Source: Diplolepis rosae (lineage: Eukaryota; Arthropoda; Insecta; Hymenoptera; Diplolepididae). Taken from it: a stretch of DNA of 64,000 nt. Position numbers and translations under genes: made by a program. The notes below the pieces were generated by a model. The model saw only the letters and a list, made by a program, of their open reading frames with translations. It did not search any database and was not told where the DNA came from. The stretch is from the NCBI GenBank assembly GCA_030998225.1, contig JAPYXD010000308.1, forward strand, positions 3,048,001 through 3,112,000, given 5' to 3'. Below are positions 1 through 13,550 of the stretch, one piece after another (within the stretch, counting starts at the first letter, position 1; every line of letters starts with the position of its first letter).

Positions 1-149
1 AATGTGACTGCAATCAAGTACAAAAGTCTCTTTTTACGTCACGTTTTTACTTTTCGAGATAATTGGACGAGTTTTTTAACAAATGGGTTCCCAGTGTTAA
101 ACTTTGCTAATTTTCTTTTCACTACGCAAAGTCAAATTTCAATTTATAT

Positions 150-1740
150 TTTTTTTAAAGTAGTACAATGTGACTGAAATCAAATACAGAAGTCTCTTTT
201 TACGTCACGTTTTTAGTTTTTGAGATAATTGGATGAGTTTGTTAACAAAAGGGTTCCCAGTGATAAACTTCACTAATTTTCGTATCAGTACGCAAAGTCA
301 AATTTTAATTCATATTTTTTTAAATGTAGTACAATGTGACTGCATTCAAATACAGAAGTCTCTTTTCACGTCGCGTTTTTAGTTTTTGAGATAATTGGAC
401 GAGTTCGTTAACAAATGGGTTCCCAGTGTTAAACTTTGCTAATTTTCGTTTCACTCCGCAAATTCAAATTTTAATTTATATATTTTTTAATGTAGTACAA
501 TGTGACTGCAATCAAATACAGAAGTCTCTTTTTACGTCACGTTTTTACTTTTCGAGATAATTGGACGAGTTTGTTAACAAATGGGTTCCCAGTGTTAAAC
601 TTTGCTAATTTTCGTTTCACTACGCAAAGTCAAATTTTAATTTATATTTTTTTTAATGTAGTACAATGTGACTGCAATCAAATACAGAAGTCTCTTTTTA
701 CGTCACGTTTTTACTTTTCGAAATAATTGGACAAGTTTGTTAACAAATGGGTTCCCAGTGTTAAACTTTGCTAATTTTCGTTTCACTACGCAAAGTCAAA
801 CTTTAATTTATATTTTTTTAAATGTAGCACAATTTGACTGTAAGCAAATACAAAAATCTGTTTTGACGTCACGTTTTCATATTTCGAGATAATTGTACGA
901 GTTTGTCCATAAATAGCTTCCCCGTGTCAAACTTTGCTAATTTTCGTTTCACTCCGCAAAGTCAAATTTTAATTTATATATTTTTTAATGTAGCACAATG
1001 TCACTGCATTCAAAAACGGAAGTCTCTTTTCGTGCCACGTTTTTACTTTTCGAGATAATTGGACGTGTTTGTCAACAAATGGCTTCCCCGTGTCAAACTT
1101 TGCTAATTTTGATTTTGTCCGCGAACGAAAATTTTCATTCACATTTTCTTTAATGTAGCACAATATGACAGCAATCAAATATAGAAGTCGCTTTTTACGT
1201 CACCTTTTTTAGTTTTCGAGATAATTGGACGAGTTTGTTAACAAATGGGTTCCCAGTGTTAAACTTTGCGAATTTTCGTTTCACTACGCAAAGCCAAACT
1301 TTAATTTATATTTTTTTAAGTGTAGCACAATTTGACTGCAATCAAATACAAAAATCTGTTTTGACGTCACGTTTTCAGTTTTCGAGATAATTGTACGAGT
1401 TTTTCCATAAATAGCTTCCCCGTGTCAAATTTTGCTAATTTTGTTTTTCGCTCCGCAAAACTGAAACCTTAATTTCTATTTATTTTATATAGAACAATGT
1501 GACTGTAACAAAATACAAAGATCTGTTTTTACGTCACGTTTTCAGTTTTCGTGATAATTGTACGAGTTTGTTCATAAATAGCTTCCCCGTGTCAAACTTT
1601 CCTAATTTTTGTTTCACTCCGCAAATTCAACTTTTGATTTATAATTTTTTTAATGTAGTACAATCTGACTGCAATCAAATACAAAAATCTGTTTTGACGT
1701 CACGTTTTCAGTTTTCGAGATAATTGTACGAGTTTGTCAA
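150..1740 (+). repeat. Satellite sub-block R, left copy
   Basis: Units here form a distinct subfamily, with 'gttaacaaatgggttccc', 'cgtttcactacgcaaagtc' and, in some units, a 'ttgacgtcacg' box. The block matches 11,440-13,550 at an offset of 11,288 bp: frames at 502 and 668 recur with identical translations at 11,790 and 11,956. The offset equals 68 units. This marks a large segmental duplication inside the array. Confidence 0.85.
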
Positions 1741-1749
1741 CAAATAGCT

Positions 1750-4700
1750 TCCCAGTGTTGAACTTTGCTAATTTTGGTTTCGCTCCGGAAACTCAAATTT
1801 CAATTTATATTTTTTTTAAAGTAGCACAATGTTACTGCAATCAAATACAGAAGTCTGTTTTTACGTCACGTTTTTAGTTTCCGAGACAATTGGACGAGTT
1901 TGTCAACAAATAGCTTCCCAGTGTTAAACTTTGCTAATTTTGGTTTCGCTCCGGAAACTCAAATTTCAATTTATATTTTTTTTAAAGTAGCACAATTTTA
2001 CTGCAATTAAACACAGAATGCTCTTTTCATGTCGCGTTTATAGTTTTCGAGATAATTGGACGGGTTTGTCAACAAATGGCTTCCCAGTGTTAAACTTTGC
2101 TAATTTTGGTTTCGCTCCGCAAACTCAAATTTTAATTTATATTTTTTTTTAATGTAGCACAATATGACTGCAATCAAATACAGAAGTCTGTTTTTACGTC
2201 ACGTTTTTAGTTTCCGAGACAATTGGACGGGTTTGTCAACAAATGGCTTCCCAGTGTTAAACTTTGCTAATTTTGGTTTCGCTCCGAAAACGTAAATTTT
2301 AATTTATATTTTTTTTTATGTAGCACAATTTGACTGCAACGAACAACGGATGTCTCTTTTCATGCCACGATTTTAGTTTCCGTGATAATTGGACGAGTTT
2401 GTCGACAAATGGCTTCCCAGTGTTAAACTTTGCTAATTTTGGTTTCGCTCCGCAAACTCAAATTTTAATTTATATTTTTTTTAAAGTAGCGCAATGTTAC
2501 TGCAATTAAATACAGAAGTCTCTTTTCATGTCGCGTTTATAGTTTTGGAGATAATTGGACGGGTTTGTCAACAAATGGCTTCCCAGTGTTAAACTTTGCT
2601 AATTTTGGTTTCGCTCGCAAACTCAAATTTTAATTTATATTTTTTTTAAAGTAGCACAATGTTACTGCAATTAAATACGGAAGTCTCTTTTCATGTCGCG
2701 TTTATAGTTTTCGAGATAATTGGACGGGTTTGTCAACAAATGGCTTACCAGTGTTAAACTTTGCTAATTTTGGTTTCGCTCCGCAAACTCAAATTTTAAT
2801 TTATATTTTTTTTAAAGTAGCACAATGTTACTGCAATTAAATACAGAAGTCTCTTTTCATGTCGCGTTTATAGTTTTGGAGATAATTGGACGGGTTTGTC
2901 AACAAATGGCTTCCCAGTGTTAAACTTTGCTAATTTTGGTTTCGCTCGCAAACTCAAATTTTAATTTATATTTTTTTTAAAGTAGCACAATGTTACTGCA
3001 ATTAAATACGGAAGTCTCTTTTTCATGTCGCGTTTATAGTTTTCGAGATAATTGGACGGGTTTGTCAACAAATGGCTTACCAGTGTTAAACTTTGCTAAT
3101 TTTGGTTTCGCTCCGGAAACTCAAATTTTAATTTATATTTTTTTTTTATGTAGCACAATTTGACTGCAACGAACAACGGTTGTCTCTTTTCATGCCACGA
3201 TTTTAGTTTCCGTGATAATTGGACGAGTTTGTCGACAAATGGCTTCCCAGTGTTAAACTTTGCTAATTTTGGTTTCACTCCGCAAACTCAAATTTCAATT
3301 TATATTTTTTTTTAATGTAGCACAATATGACTGCAATCAAATACAGAAGTCTGTTTTTACGTCACGTTTTTAGTTTCCGAGACAATTGGACGAGTTTGTC
3401 AACAAATAGCTTCCCAGTGTTAAACTTTGCTAATTTTGGTTTCGCTCCGGAAACTCAAATTTCAATTTATATTTTTTTTAAAGTAGCACAATGTTACTGC
3501 AATCAAATACAGAAGTCTGTTTTTACGTCACGTTTTTAGTTTCCGAGACAATTGGACGAGTTTGTCAACAAATAGCTTCCCAGTGTTAAACTTTGCTAAT
3601 TTTGGTTTCGCTCCGGAAACTCAAATTTCAATTTATATTTTTTTTAAAGTAGCACAATTTTACTGCAATTAAACACAGAATGCTCTTTTCATGTCGCGTT
3701 TATAGTTTTCGAGATAATTGGACGGGTTTGTCAACAAATGGCTTCCCAGTGTTAAACTTTGCTAATTTTGGTTTCGCTCCGCAAACTCAAATTTTAATTT
3801 ATATTTTTTTTTAATGTAGCACAATATGACTGCAATCAAATACAGAAGTCTGTTTTTACGTCACGTTTTTAGTTTCCGAGACAATTGGACGGGTTTGTCA
3901 ACAAATGGCTTCCCAGTGTTAAACTTTGCTAATTTTGGTTTCGCTCCGGAAACTCAAATTTTAATTTATATTTTTTTTTTATGTAGCACAATTTGACTGC
4001 AACGAACAACGGATGTCTCTTTTCATGCCACGATTTTAGTTTCCGTGATAATTGGACGAGTTTGTCGACAAATGGCTTCCCAGTGTTAAACTTTGGCTAA
4101 TTTTGGTTTCGCTCCGCAAACTCAAATTTTAATTTATATTTTTTTTAAAGTAGCGCAATGTTACTGCAATTAAATACAGAAGTCTCTTTTCATGTCGCGT
4201 TTATAGTTTTGGAGATAATTGGACGGGTTTGTCAACAAATGGCTTCCCAGTGTTAAACTTTGCTAATTTTGGTTTCGCTCGCAAACTCAAATTTTAATTT
4301 ATATTTTTTTAAAGTAGCACAATGTTACTGCAATTAAATACGGAAGTCTCTTTTCATGTCGCGTTTATAGTTTTCGAGATAATTGGACGGGTTTGTCAAC
4401 AAATGGCTTACCAGTGTTAAACTTTGCTAATTTTGGTTTCGCTCCGCAAACTCAAATTTTAATTTATATTTTTTTTAAAGTAGCACAATGTTACTGCAAT
4501 TAAATACAGAAGTCTCTTTTCATGTCGCGTTTATAGTTTTGGAGATAATTGGACGGGTTTGTCAACAAATGGCTTCCCAGTGTTAAACTTTGCTAATTTT
4601 GGTTTCGCTCGCAAACTCAAATTTTAATTTATATTTTTTTTAAAGTAGCACAATGTTACTGCAATTAAATACGGAAGTCTCTTTTCATGTCGCGTTTATA

Positions 4701-6800
4701 GTTTTCGAGATAATTGGACGGGTTTGTCAACAAATGGCTTACCAGTGTTAAACTTTGCTAATTTTGGTTTCGCTCCGGAAACTCAAATTTTAATTTATAT
4801 TTTTTTTTTATGTAGCACAATTTGACTGCAACGAACAACGGTTGTCTCTTTTCATGCCACGATTTTAGTTTCCGTGATAATTGGACGAGTTTGTCGACAA
4901 ATGGCTTCCCAGTGTTAAACTTTGCTAATTTTGGTTTCGCTCCGCAAACTCAAATTTTAATTTATATTTTTTTTAAAGTAGCGCAATGTTACTGCAATTA
5001 AATACAGAAGTCTCTTTTCATGTCGCGTTTATAGTTTTCGAGATAATTGAACGAGTTTGTCAACAAATGGGTTCCCCGTGTTAAACTTTGCTAATTTTGG
5101 TTTCGCTTCGCAAACTCAAATTTTAATTTATATTTTTTTTATATAGCACGATATGACTGCAATCAAATACAGAAGTCTGTTTTTACGTCACGTTTCTAGT
5201 TTCCGAGATAATTGGACGAGTTTGTCAACAAATAGCTTCCCAGTGTTAAACTTTGCTAATTTTGGTTTCGCTCCGCAAACTCAAATTTTAATTTATATTT
5301 TTTTTAAAGTAGCGCAATGTTACTGCAATTAAATACAGAAGTCTCTTTTCATGTCGCGTTTATAGTTTTGGAGATAATTGGACGGGTTTGTCAACAAATG
5401 GCTTCCCAGTGTTAAACTTTGCTAATTTTGGTTTCGCTCGCAAACTCAAATTTTAATTTATATTTTTTTTAAAGTAGCACAATGTTACTGCAATTAAATA
5501 CGGAAGTCTCTTTTCATGTCGCGTTTATAGTTTTCGAGATAATTGGACGGGTTTGTCAACAAATGGCTTACCAGTGTTAAACTTTGCTAATTTTGGTTTC
5601 GCTCCGGAAACTCAAATTTTAATTTATATTTTTTTTTTATGTAGCACAATTTGACTGCAACGAACAACGGATGTCTCTTTTCATGCCACGATTTTAGTTT
5701 CCGTGATAATTGGACGAGTTTGTCGACAAATGGCTTCCCAGTGTTAAACTTTGCTAATTTTGGTTTCGCTCGCAAACTCAAATTTTAATTTATATTTTTT
5801 TTAAAGTAGCACAATGTTACTGCAATTAAATACGGAAGTCTCTTTTCATGTCGCGTTTATAGTTTTCGATATAATTTGACGATTTTGTTAACAAATGGCT
5901 TCCCATTGTTAAACTTTGCTAATTTTGGTTTCGCTCCGCAAACTCAAATTTTAATTTATATTTTTTTTTATGTAGCACAATATGATTGCAACCAAAAACA
6001 GATGTCTCTTTTCCTGCCACGATTTTAGTTTCCGAGATAATTGGACGGGTTTGTCAACAAATGGCTTCCCAGTGTTAAGCTTTGCTAATTTTGGTTTCGC
6101 TCCGCAAACTCAAATTTTAATTTATATTTTTTTTAAAGTAGCACAATGTTACTGCAATTAAATACAGAAGTCTCTTTTCATGTCGCGTTTATAGTTTTGG
6201 AGATAATTGGACGGGTTTGTCAACAAATGGCTTCCCAGTGTTAAACTTTGCTAATTTTGGTTTCGCTCCGGAAACTCAAATTTCAATTTATATTTTTTTT
6301 AAAGTAGCACAATGTTACTGCAATTAAACACCGAAGTCTCTTTTCATGTCGCGTTTATAGTTTTCGAGATAATTTGACGGGTTTGTCAACAAATGGCTTC
6401 CCAGTGTTAAACTTTGCTAATTTTGGTTTCGCTCCGGAAACTCAAATTTTAATTTATATTTTTTTTTTATGTAGCACAATTTGACTGCAACGAACAACGG
6501 ATGTCTCTTTTCATGCCACGATTTTAGTTTCCGTGATAATTGGACGAGTTTGTCGACAAATGGCTTCCCAGTGTTAAACTTTGCTAATTTTGGTTTCGCT
6601 CCGCAAACTCAAATTTTAATTTATATTTTTTTTATAGTAGCGCAATGTTACTGCAATTAAATACAGAAGTCTTTTTTCATGTCGCGTTTATAGTTTTCGA
6701 GATAATTGAACGAGTTTGTCAACAAATGGGTTCCCCGTGTTAAACTTTGCTAATTTTGGTTTCGCTTCGCAAACTCAAATTTTAATTTATATTTTTTTTA
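1750..6800 (+). repeat. Satellite higher-order repeat block, five-unit (830 bp) period
   Basis: A rare variant of the unit start, 'gaacaacgg', occurs at 2341, 3171, 4004, 4833, 5662 and 6492. The steps are 829-833 bp, that is five 166-bp units. The units between the markers also repeat in order (mostly the 'catgtcgcg' type). A ten-unit pattern is visible too: 'aattaaacacagaatgc' near 2004 recurs near 3666, 1,662 bp later. This is a true higher-order repeat. Confidence 0.85.
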
Positions 6801-9800
6801 TATAGCACGATATGACTGCAATCAAATACAGAAGTCTGTTTTTACGTCGCGTTTTTAGTTTCCGAGATAATTGGACGAGTTTGTCAACAAATGGCTTCCC
6901 AGTGTTAAACTTTGCTAATTTTGGTTTCGCTGCGCAAACTCAAATTTTAATTTATATTTTTTTTTTATGTAGCACAACATTACTGCAACCAAAAACGGAT
7001 GTCTCCTTCCATGCTACGATTTTAGTTTCCGAGATAATTGGACGAGTTTGGCAACAAATGGGTTCTCCGTGTTAAACTGCTAATTTTGGTTTCACTCCGC
7101 AAACTCAAATTTCAATTTATATTTTTTTTTTATGTAGCACAATATGATTGCAACCAAAAACAGATGTCTCTTTTCATGCCACGATTTTAGTTTCCGAGAT
7201 AATTGGACGGGTTTGTCAACAAATGGCTTCCCAGTGTTAAACTTTGCTAATTTTGGTTTCGCTCCGCAAACTCAAATTTTAATTTATATTTTTTTTATAT
7301 AGCACAATGTTACTGCAATTGAATACAGAAGTCTCTTTTCATGTCGCGTTTATAGTTTTGGAGATAATTGGACGGGTTTCTCAACAAATGGCTTCCCAGT
7401 GTTAAACTTTACTAATTTTGGTTTCGCTCCGCAAACTCAAATTTTAATTTATATTGTTTTTTATGTAGCACAATATGACTGCAACCAAAAACGGATGCCT
7501 CTTTACATGCCACGATTTTAGTTCCCGAGATAATTGGACGGGTTTGTCAACAAATGGGTTCTCCGTGTTAAACTTTGCTAATTTTGGTTTCACTCCGGGC
7601 AACTCAAATTTTAATTTATATTTTTTTTTTATGTAGCACAATATGATTGCAACCAAAAACAGATGTCTCTTTTCCTGCCACGATTTTAGTTTCCGAGATA
7701 ATTGGACGGGTTTGTCAACAAATGGCTTCCCAGTGTTAAGCTTTGCTAATTTTGGTTTCGCTCCGCAAACTCAAATTTTAATTTATATTGTTTTTTATGT
7801 AGCACAATATGACTGCAACCAAAAACGGATGCCTCTTTACATGCCACGATTTTAGTTCCCGAGATAATTGGACGGGTTTGTCAACAAATGGGTTCTCCGT
7901 GTTAAACTTTGCTAATTTTGGTTTCACTCCGGGCAACTCAAATTTTAATTTATATTTTTTTTTTATGTAGCACAATATGATTGCAACCAAAAACAGATGT
8001 CTCTTTTCCTGCCACGATTTTAGTTTCCGAGATAATTGGACGGGTTTGTCAACAAATGGCTTCCCAGTGTTAAGCTTTGCTAATTTTGGTTTCGCTCCGC
8101 AAACTCAAATTTCAATTTATATTTTTTTTTTATGTAGCACAATATGATTGCAACCAAAAAACAGATGTCTCTTTTCCTGCCACGATTTTAGTTTTCGAGA
8201 TAATTGGACGGGTTTGTCAACAAATGGCTTCCCAGTGTTAAACTTTGCTAATTTTGGTTTCGCTCCGCAAACTCAAATTTTAATTTATATTTTTTTTGTG
8301 TAGCACAATATGACTGCAATCAAAACAGAAGTCTGTTTTTACGTCACGTTTCTAGTTTCCGAGATAATTGGACGAGTTTGTCAACAAATGGCTTCCCAGT
8401 GTTAAACTTTGCATAATTTTGGTTTCACTCCGCAAACTCAAATTTCAATTTATATTTTTTTTTTATGTAGCACAATATGATTGCAACCAAAAACAGATGT
8501 CTCTTTTCATGCCACGATTTTAGTTTCCGAGATAATTGGACGGGTTTGTCAACAAATGGCTTCCCAGTGTTAAACTTTGCTAATTTTGGTTTCGCTCCGC
8601 AAACTCAAATTTTAATTTATATTTTTTTTAAAGTAGCACAATGTTACTGCAATTGAATACAGAAGTCTCTTTTCATGTCGCGTTTATAGTTTTGGAGATA
8701 ATTGGACGGGTTTCTCAACAAATGGCTTCCCAGTGTTAAACTTTACTAATTTTGGTTTCGCTCCGCAAACTCAAATTTTAATTTATATTGTTTTTTATGT
8801 AGCACAATATGACTGCAACCAAAAACGGATGTCTCCTTCCATGCCACGATTTTAGTTTCCGAGATAATTGGACGTGTTTGTCAACAAATGGGTTCTCCGT
8901 GTTAAACTGCTAATTTTGGTTTCACTCCGCAAACTCAAATTTCAATTTATATTTTTTTTATGTAGCACAATATGATTGCAACCAAAAACAGATGTCTCTT
9001 TTCCTGCCACGATTTTAGTTTCCGAGATAATTGGACGGGTTTGTCAACAAATGGCTTCCCAGTGTTAAGCTTTGCTAATTTTGGTTTCGCTCCGCAAACT
9101 CAAATTTTAATTTATATTGTTTTTTATGTAGCACAATATGACTGCAACCAAAAACGGATGCCTCTTTACATGCCACGATTTTAGTTCCCGAGATAATTGG
9201 ACGGGTTTGTCAACAAATGGGTTCTCCGTGTTAAACTTTGCTAATTTTGGTTTCACTCCGGGCAACTCAAATTTTAATTTATATTTTTTTTTTATGTAGC
9301 ACAATATGATTGCAACCAAAAACAGATGTCTCTTTTCATGCCACGATTTTAGTTTCCGAGATAATTGGACGGGTTTGTCAACAAATGGCTTCCCAGGGTT
9401 AAGCTTTGCTAATTTTGGTTTCGCTCCGCAAACTCAAATTTTAAGTTATATTTTTTTTGTGTATCACAATATGACCGCAACCAAAAACGGATGTCTCTTT
9501 TCATGCCACGATTTTAGTTTTCGAGATAATTGGACGGGTTTGTCAACAAATGGCTTCCCAGTGTTAAACTTTGCTAATTTTGGTTTCGCTCCGCAAACTC
9601 AAATTTTAATTTATATTTTTTTTGTGTAGCACAATATGACCGCAATCAAAACAGAAGTCTGTTTTTACGTCGCGTTTTTAGTTTCCGAGATAATTGGACG
9701 AGTTTGTCAACAAATGGCTTCCCAGTGTTAAACTTTGCTAATTTTGGTTTCGCTGCGCAAACTCAAATTTTAATTTATATTTTTTTTTTATGTAGCACAA

Positions 9801-11439
9801 CATTACTGCAACCAAAAACGGATGTCTCCTTCCATGCTACGATTTTAGTTTCCGAGATAATTGGACGAGTTTGTCAACAAATGGGTTCTCCGTGTTAAAC
9901 TGCTAATTTTGGTTTCACTCCGCAAACTCAAATTTCAATTTATATTTTTTTTTTATGTAGCACAATATGATTGCAACCAAAAACAGATGTCTCTTTTCAT
10001 GCCACGATTTTAGTTTCCGAGATAATTGGACGGGTTTGTCAACAAATGGCTTCCCAGTGTTAAACTTTGCTAATTTTGGTTTCGCTCCGCAAACTCAAAT
10101 TTTAATTTATATTTTTTTTAAAGTAGCACAATGTTACTGCAATTGAATACAGAAGTCTCTTTTCATGTCGCGTTTATAGTTTTGGAGATAATTGGACGGG
10201 TTTCTCAACAAATGGCTTCCCAGTGTTAAACTTTACTAATTTTGGTTTCGCTCCGCAAACTCAAATTTTAATTTATATTGTTTTTTATGTAGCACAATAT
10301 GACTGCAACCAAAAACGGATGCCTCTTTACATGCCACGATTTTAGTTCCCGAGATAATTGGACGGGTTTGTCAACAAATGGGTTCTCCGTGTTAAACTTT
10401 GCTAATTTTGGTTTCACTCCGGGCAACTCAAATTTTAATTTATATTTTTTTTATGTAGCACAATATGACTGCAATCAAATACAGAAGTCTGTTTTTACGT
10501 CACGTTTTTAGTTTCCGAGACAATTGGACGAGTTTGTCAACAAATGGCTTCACCGTGTTAAACTTATCTAATTTTGGTTTCGCTCGCAAACTCAAATTTT
10601 AATTTATATTTTTTTTTATGTAGCACAATATGACTGCATTCAAATACATAAGTCTGTTTTTACGTCACTTTTTAAGTTTTCGAGATAATTAGACGAGTTT
10701 GTCAACAAATGGGTTCCCAGTGTTAAACTTTGCTAATTTTGGTTTCGCTCCGGAAACTCAAATTTTAATTTATATTTTTTTTTTATGTAGCACAATTTGA
10801 CTGCAACGAAAAACGGATGCCTCTTTTCATGCTACTATTTTAGTTTCCGAGATAATTGGACGAGTTTGTCAACAAATGGCTTCCCAGTGTTAAACTTTGC
10901 TAATTTTGGTTTCGCTGCGCAAACTCAAATTTTAATTAATATTTTTTTTTATGTAGCACAATGTTACTGCAATTAAATACAGAAGTCTCTTTTCATGTCG
11001 CGTTTATAGTTTTCAAAAGAATTGGACGGGTTTGTCAACAAATGGCTTCCCAGTGTTAAACTTTGCTAATTTTGGTTTCGCTCCGCAAACTCAAATTTTA
11101 ATTTATATTTTTTTTTATTTAGCACAATATGACTGCAATCAAATACAAAATTCTGTTTTTACGTCACGTTTTTATTTTCGGAGACAATTGGACGAGTTTG
11201 TCAACAAATGGCTTCCCCGTGTCAAACTTTGCTAATTTTGGTTGTACTCAGCAAACTCAAATTTTAATTTTTTTTTTTTATATAGCACATTATGATTGCA
11301 AACAAAAACGGTTGTCTCTCTTCATGCCACGATTTTAGTTTCCGAGATAATTGGACGGGTTTGTCAAAAAATGGCTTCCCAGTGTTAAACTTTGCTAATT
11401 TTGGTTTCGCTCCGCAAACTCAAATTTCAATTTATATTT

Positions 11440-13550
11440 TTTTTAAAGTAGTACAATGTGACTGAAATCAAATACAGAAGTCTCTTTTTACGTCACGTTT
11501 TTAGTTTTTGAGATAATTGGATGAGTTTGTTAACAAAAGGGTTCCCAGTGATAAACTTCACTAATTTTCGTATCAGTACGCAAAGTCAAATTTTAATTCA
11601 TATTTTTTTAAATGTAGTACAATGTGACTGCATTCAAATACAGAAGTCTCTTTTCACGTCACGTTTTTAGTTTTTGAGATAATTGGACGAGTTCGTTAAC
11701 AAATGGGTTCCCAGTGTTAAACTTTGCTAATTTTCGTTTCACTACGCAAAGTCAAATTTTAATTTATATTTTTTTTAATGTAGTACAATGTGACTGCAAT
11801 CAAATACAGAAGTCTCTTTTTACGTCACGTTTTTACTTTTCGAGATAATTGGACGAGTTTGTTAACAAATGGGTTCCCAGTGTTAAACTTTGCTAATTTT
11901 CGTTTCACTACGCAAAGTCAAATTTTAATTTATATTTTTTTTAATGTAGTACAATGTGACTGCAATCAAATACAGAAGTCTCTTTTTACGTCACGTTTTT
12001 ACTTTTCGAAATAATTGGACAAGTTTGTTAACAAATGGGTTCCCAGTGTTAAACTTTGCTAATTTTCGTTTCACTACGCAAAGTCAAACTTTAATTTATA
12101 TTTTTTTAAATGTAGCACAATTTGACTGTAAGCAAATACAAAAATCTGTTTTGACGTCACGTTTTCATATTTCGAGATAATTGTACGAGTTTGTCCATAA
12201 ATAGCTTCCCCGTGTCAAACTTTGCTAATTTTCGTTTCACTCCGCAAAGTCAAATTTTAATTTATATATTTTTTAATGTAGCACAATGTCACTGCATTCA
12301 AAAACGGAAGTCTCTTTTCGTGCCACGTTTTTACTTTTCGAGATAATTGGACGTGTTTGTCAACAAATGGCTTCCCCGTGTCAAACTTTGCTAATTTTGA
12401 ATTTGTCCGCGAACTAAAATTTTCATTCACATTTTCTTTAATGTAGCACAATATGACTGCAATCAAATATAGAAGTCGCTTTTTACGTCACCTTTTTTAG
12501 TTTTCGAGATAATTGGACGAGTTTGTTAACAAATGGCTTCCCAGTGTTAAACTTTGCTAATTTTCGTTTCACTACGCAAAGTCAAATTTTAATTTATATT
12601 TTTTTTAATGTAGTACAATGTGACTGCAATCAAATATAAAAATCTGTTTTGACGTCACGTTTTCATATTTCGAGATAATTGTACGAGTTTGTCCATAAAT
12701 AGCTTCCCCGTGTCAAACTTTGCTAATTTTCGTTTCACTCCGCAAAGTCAAATTTTAATTTATATATTTTTTAATGTAGCACAATGTCACTGCATTCAAA
12801 AACGGAAGTCTCTTTTCGTGCCACGTTTTTACTTTTCGAGATAATTGGACGTGTTTGTCAACAAATGGCTTCCCCGTGTCAAACTTTGCTAATTTTGATT
12901 TTGTCCGCGAACGAAAATTTTCATTCACATTTTCTTTAATGTAGCACAATATGACAGCAATCAAATATAGAAGTCGCTTTTTACGTCACCTTTTTTAGTT
13001 TTCGAGATAATTGGACGAGTTTGTTAACAAATGGGTTCCCAGTGTTAAACTTTGCTAATTTTCGTTTCACTACGCAAAGTCAAACTTTAATTTATATTTT
13101 TTTAAATGTAGCACAATTTGACTGTAAGCAAATACAAAAATCTGTTTTGACGTCACGTTTTCATATTTCGAGATAATTGTACGAGTTTGTCCATAAATAG
13201 CTTCCCCGTGTCAAACTTTGCTAATTTTGTTTTCGCTCCGCAAAACTGAAACCTTAATTTCTATTTATTTTATATAGAACAATGTGACTGTAACAAAATA
13301 CAAAGATCTGTTTTTACGTCACGTTTTCAGTTTTCGTGATAATTGTACGAGTTTGTTCATAAATAGCTTCCCCGTGTCAAACTTTCCTAATTTTTGTTTC
13401 ACTCCGCAAATTAAACTTTTGATTTATAATTTTTTTAATGTAGTACAATGTGACTGCAATCAAATACAAAAATCTGTTTTGACGTCACGTTTTCAGTTTT
13501 CGAGATAATTGTACGAGTTTGTCAACAAATAGCTTCCCAGTGTTAAACTT
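11440..13550 (+). repeat. Satellite sub-block R, right copy with a 3-unit internal duplication
   Basis: Copy of the block at 150-1,740. It is about 498 bp longer, because the segment starting at 12,257 is repeated at 12,755 (three units). The 12,755 copy, not the 12,257 copy, translates identically to the left block at 969-1,178. The left boundary falls inside a shared T-rich stretch near 11,430-11,445, where a unit of the other subfamily changes abruptly to this one. Confidence 0.85.
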
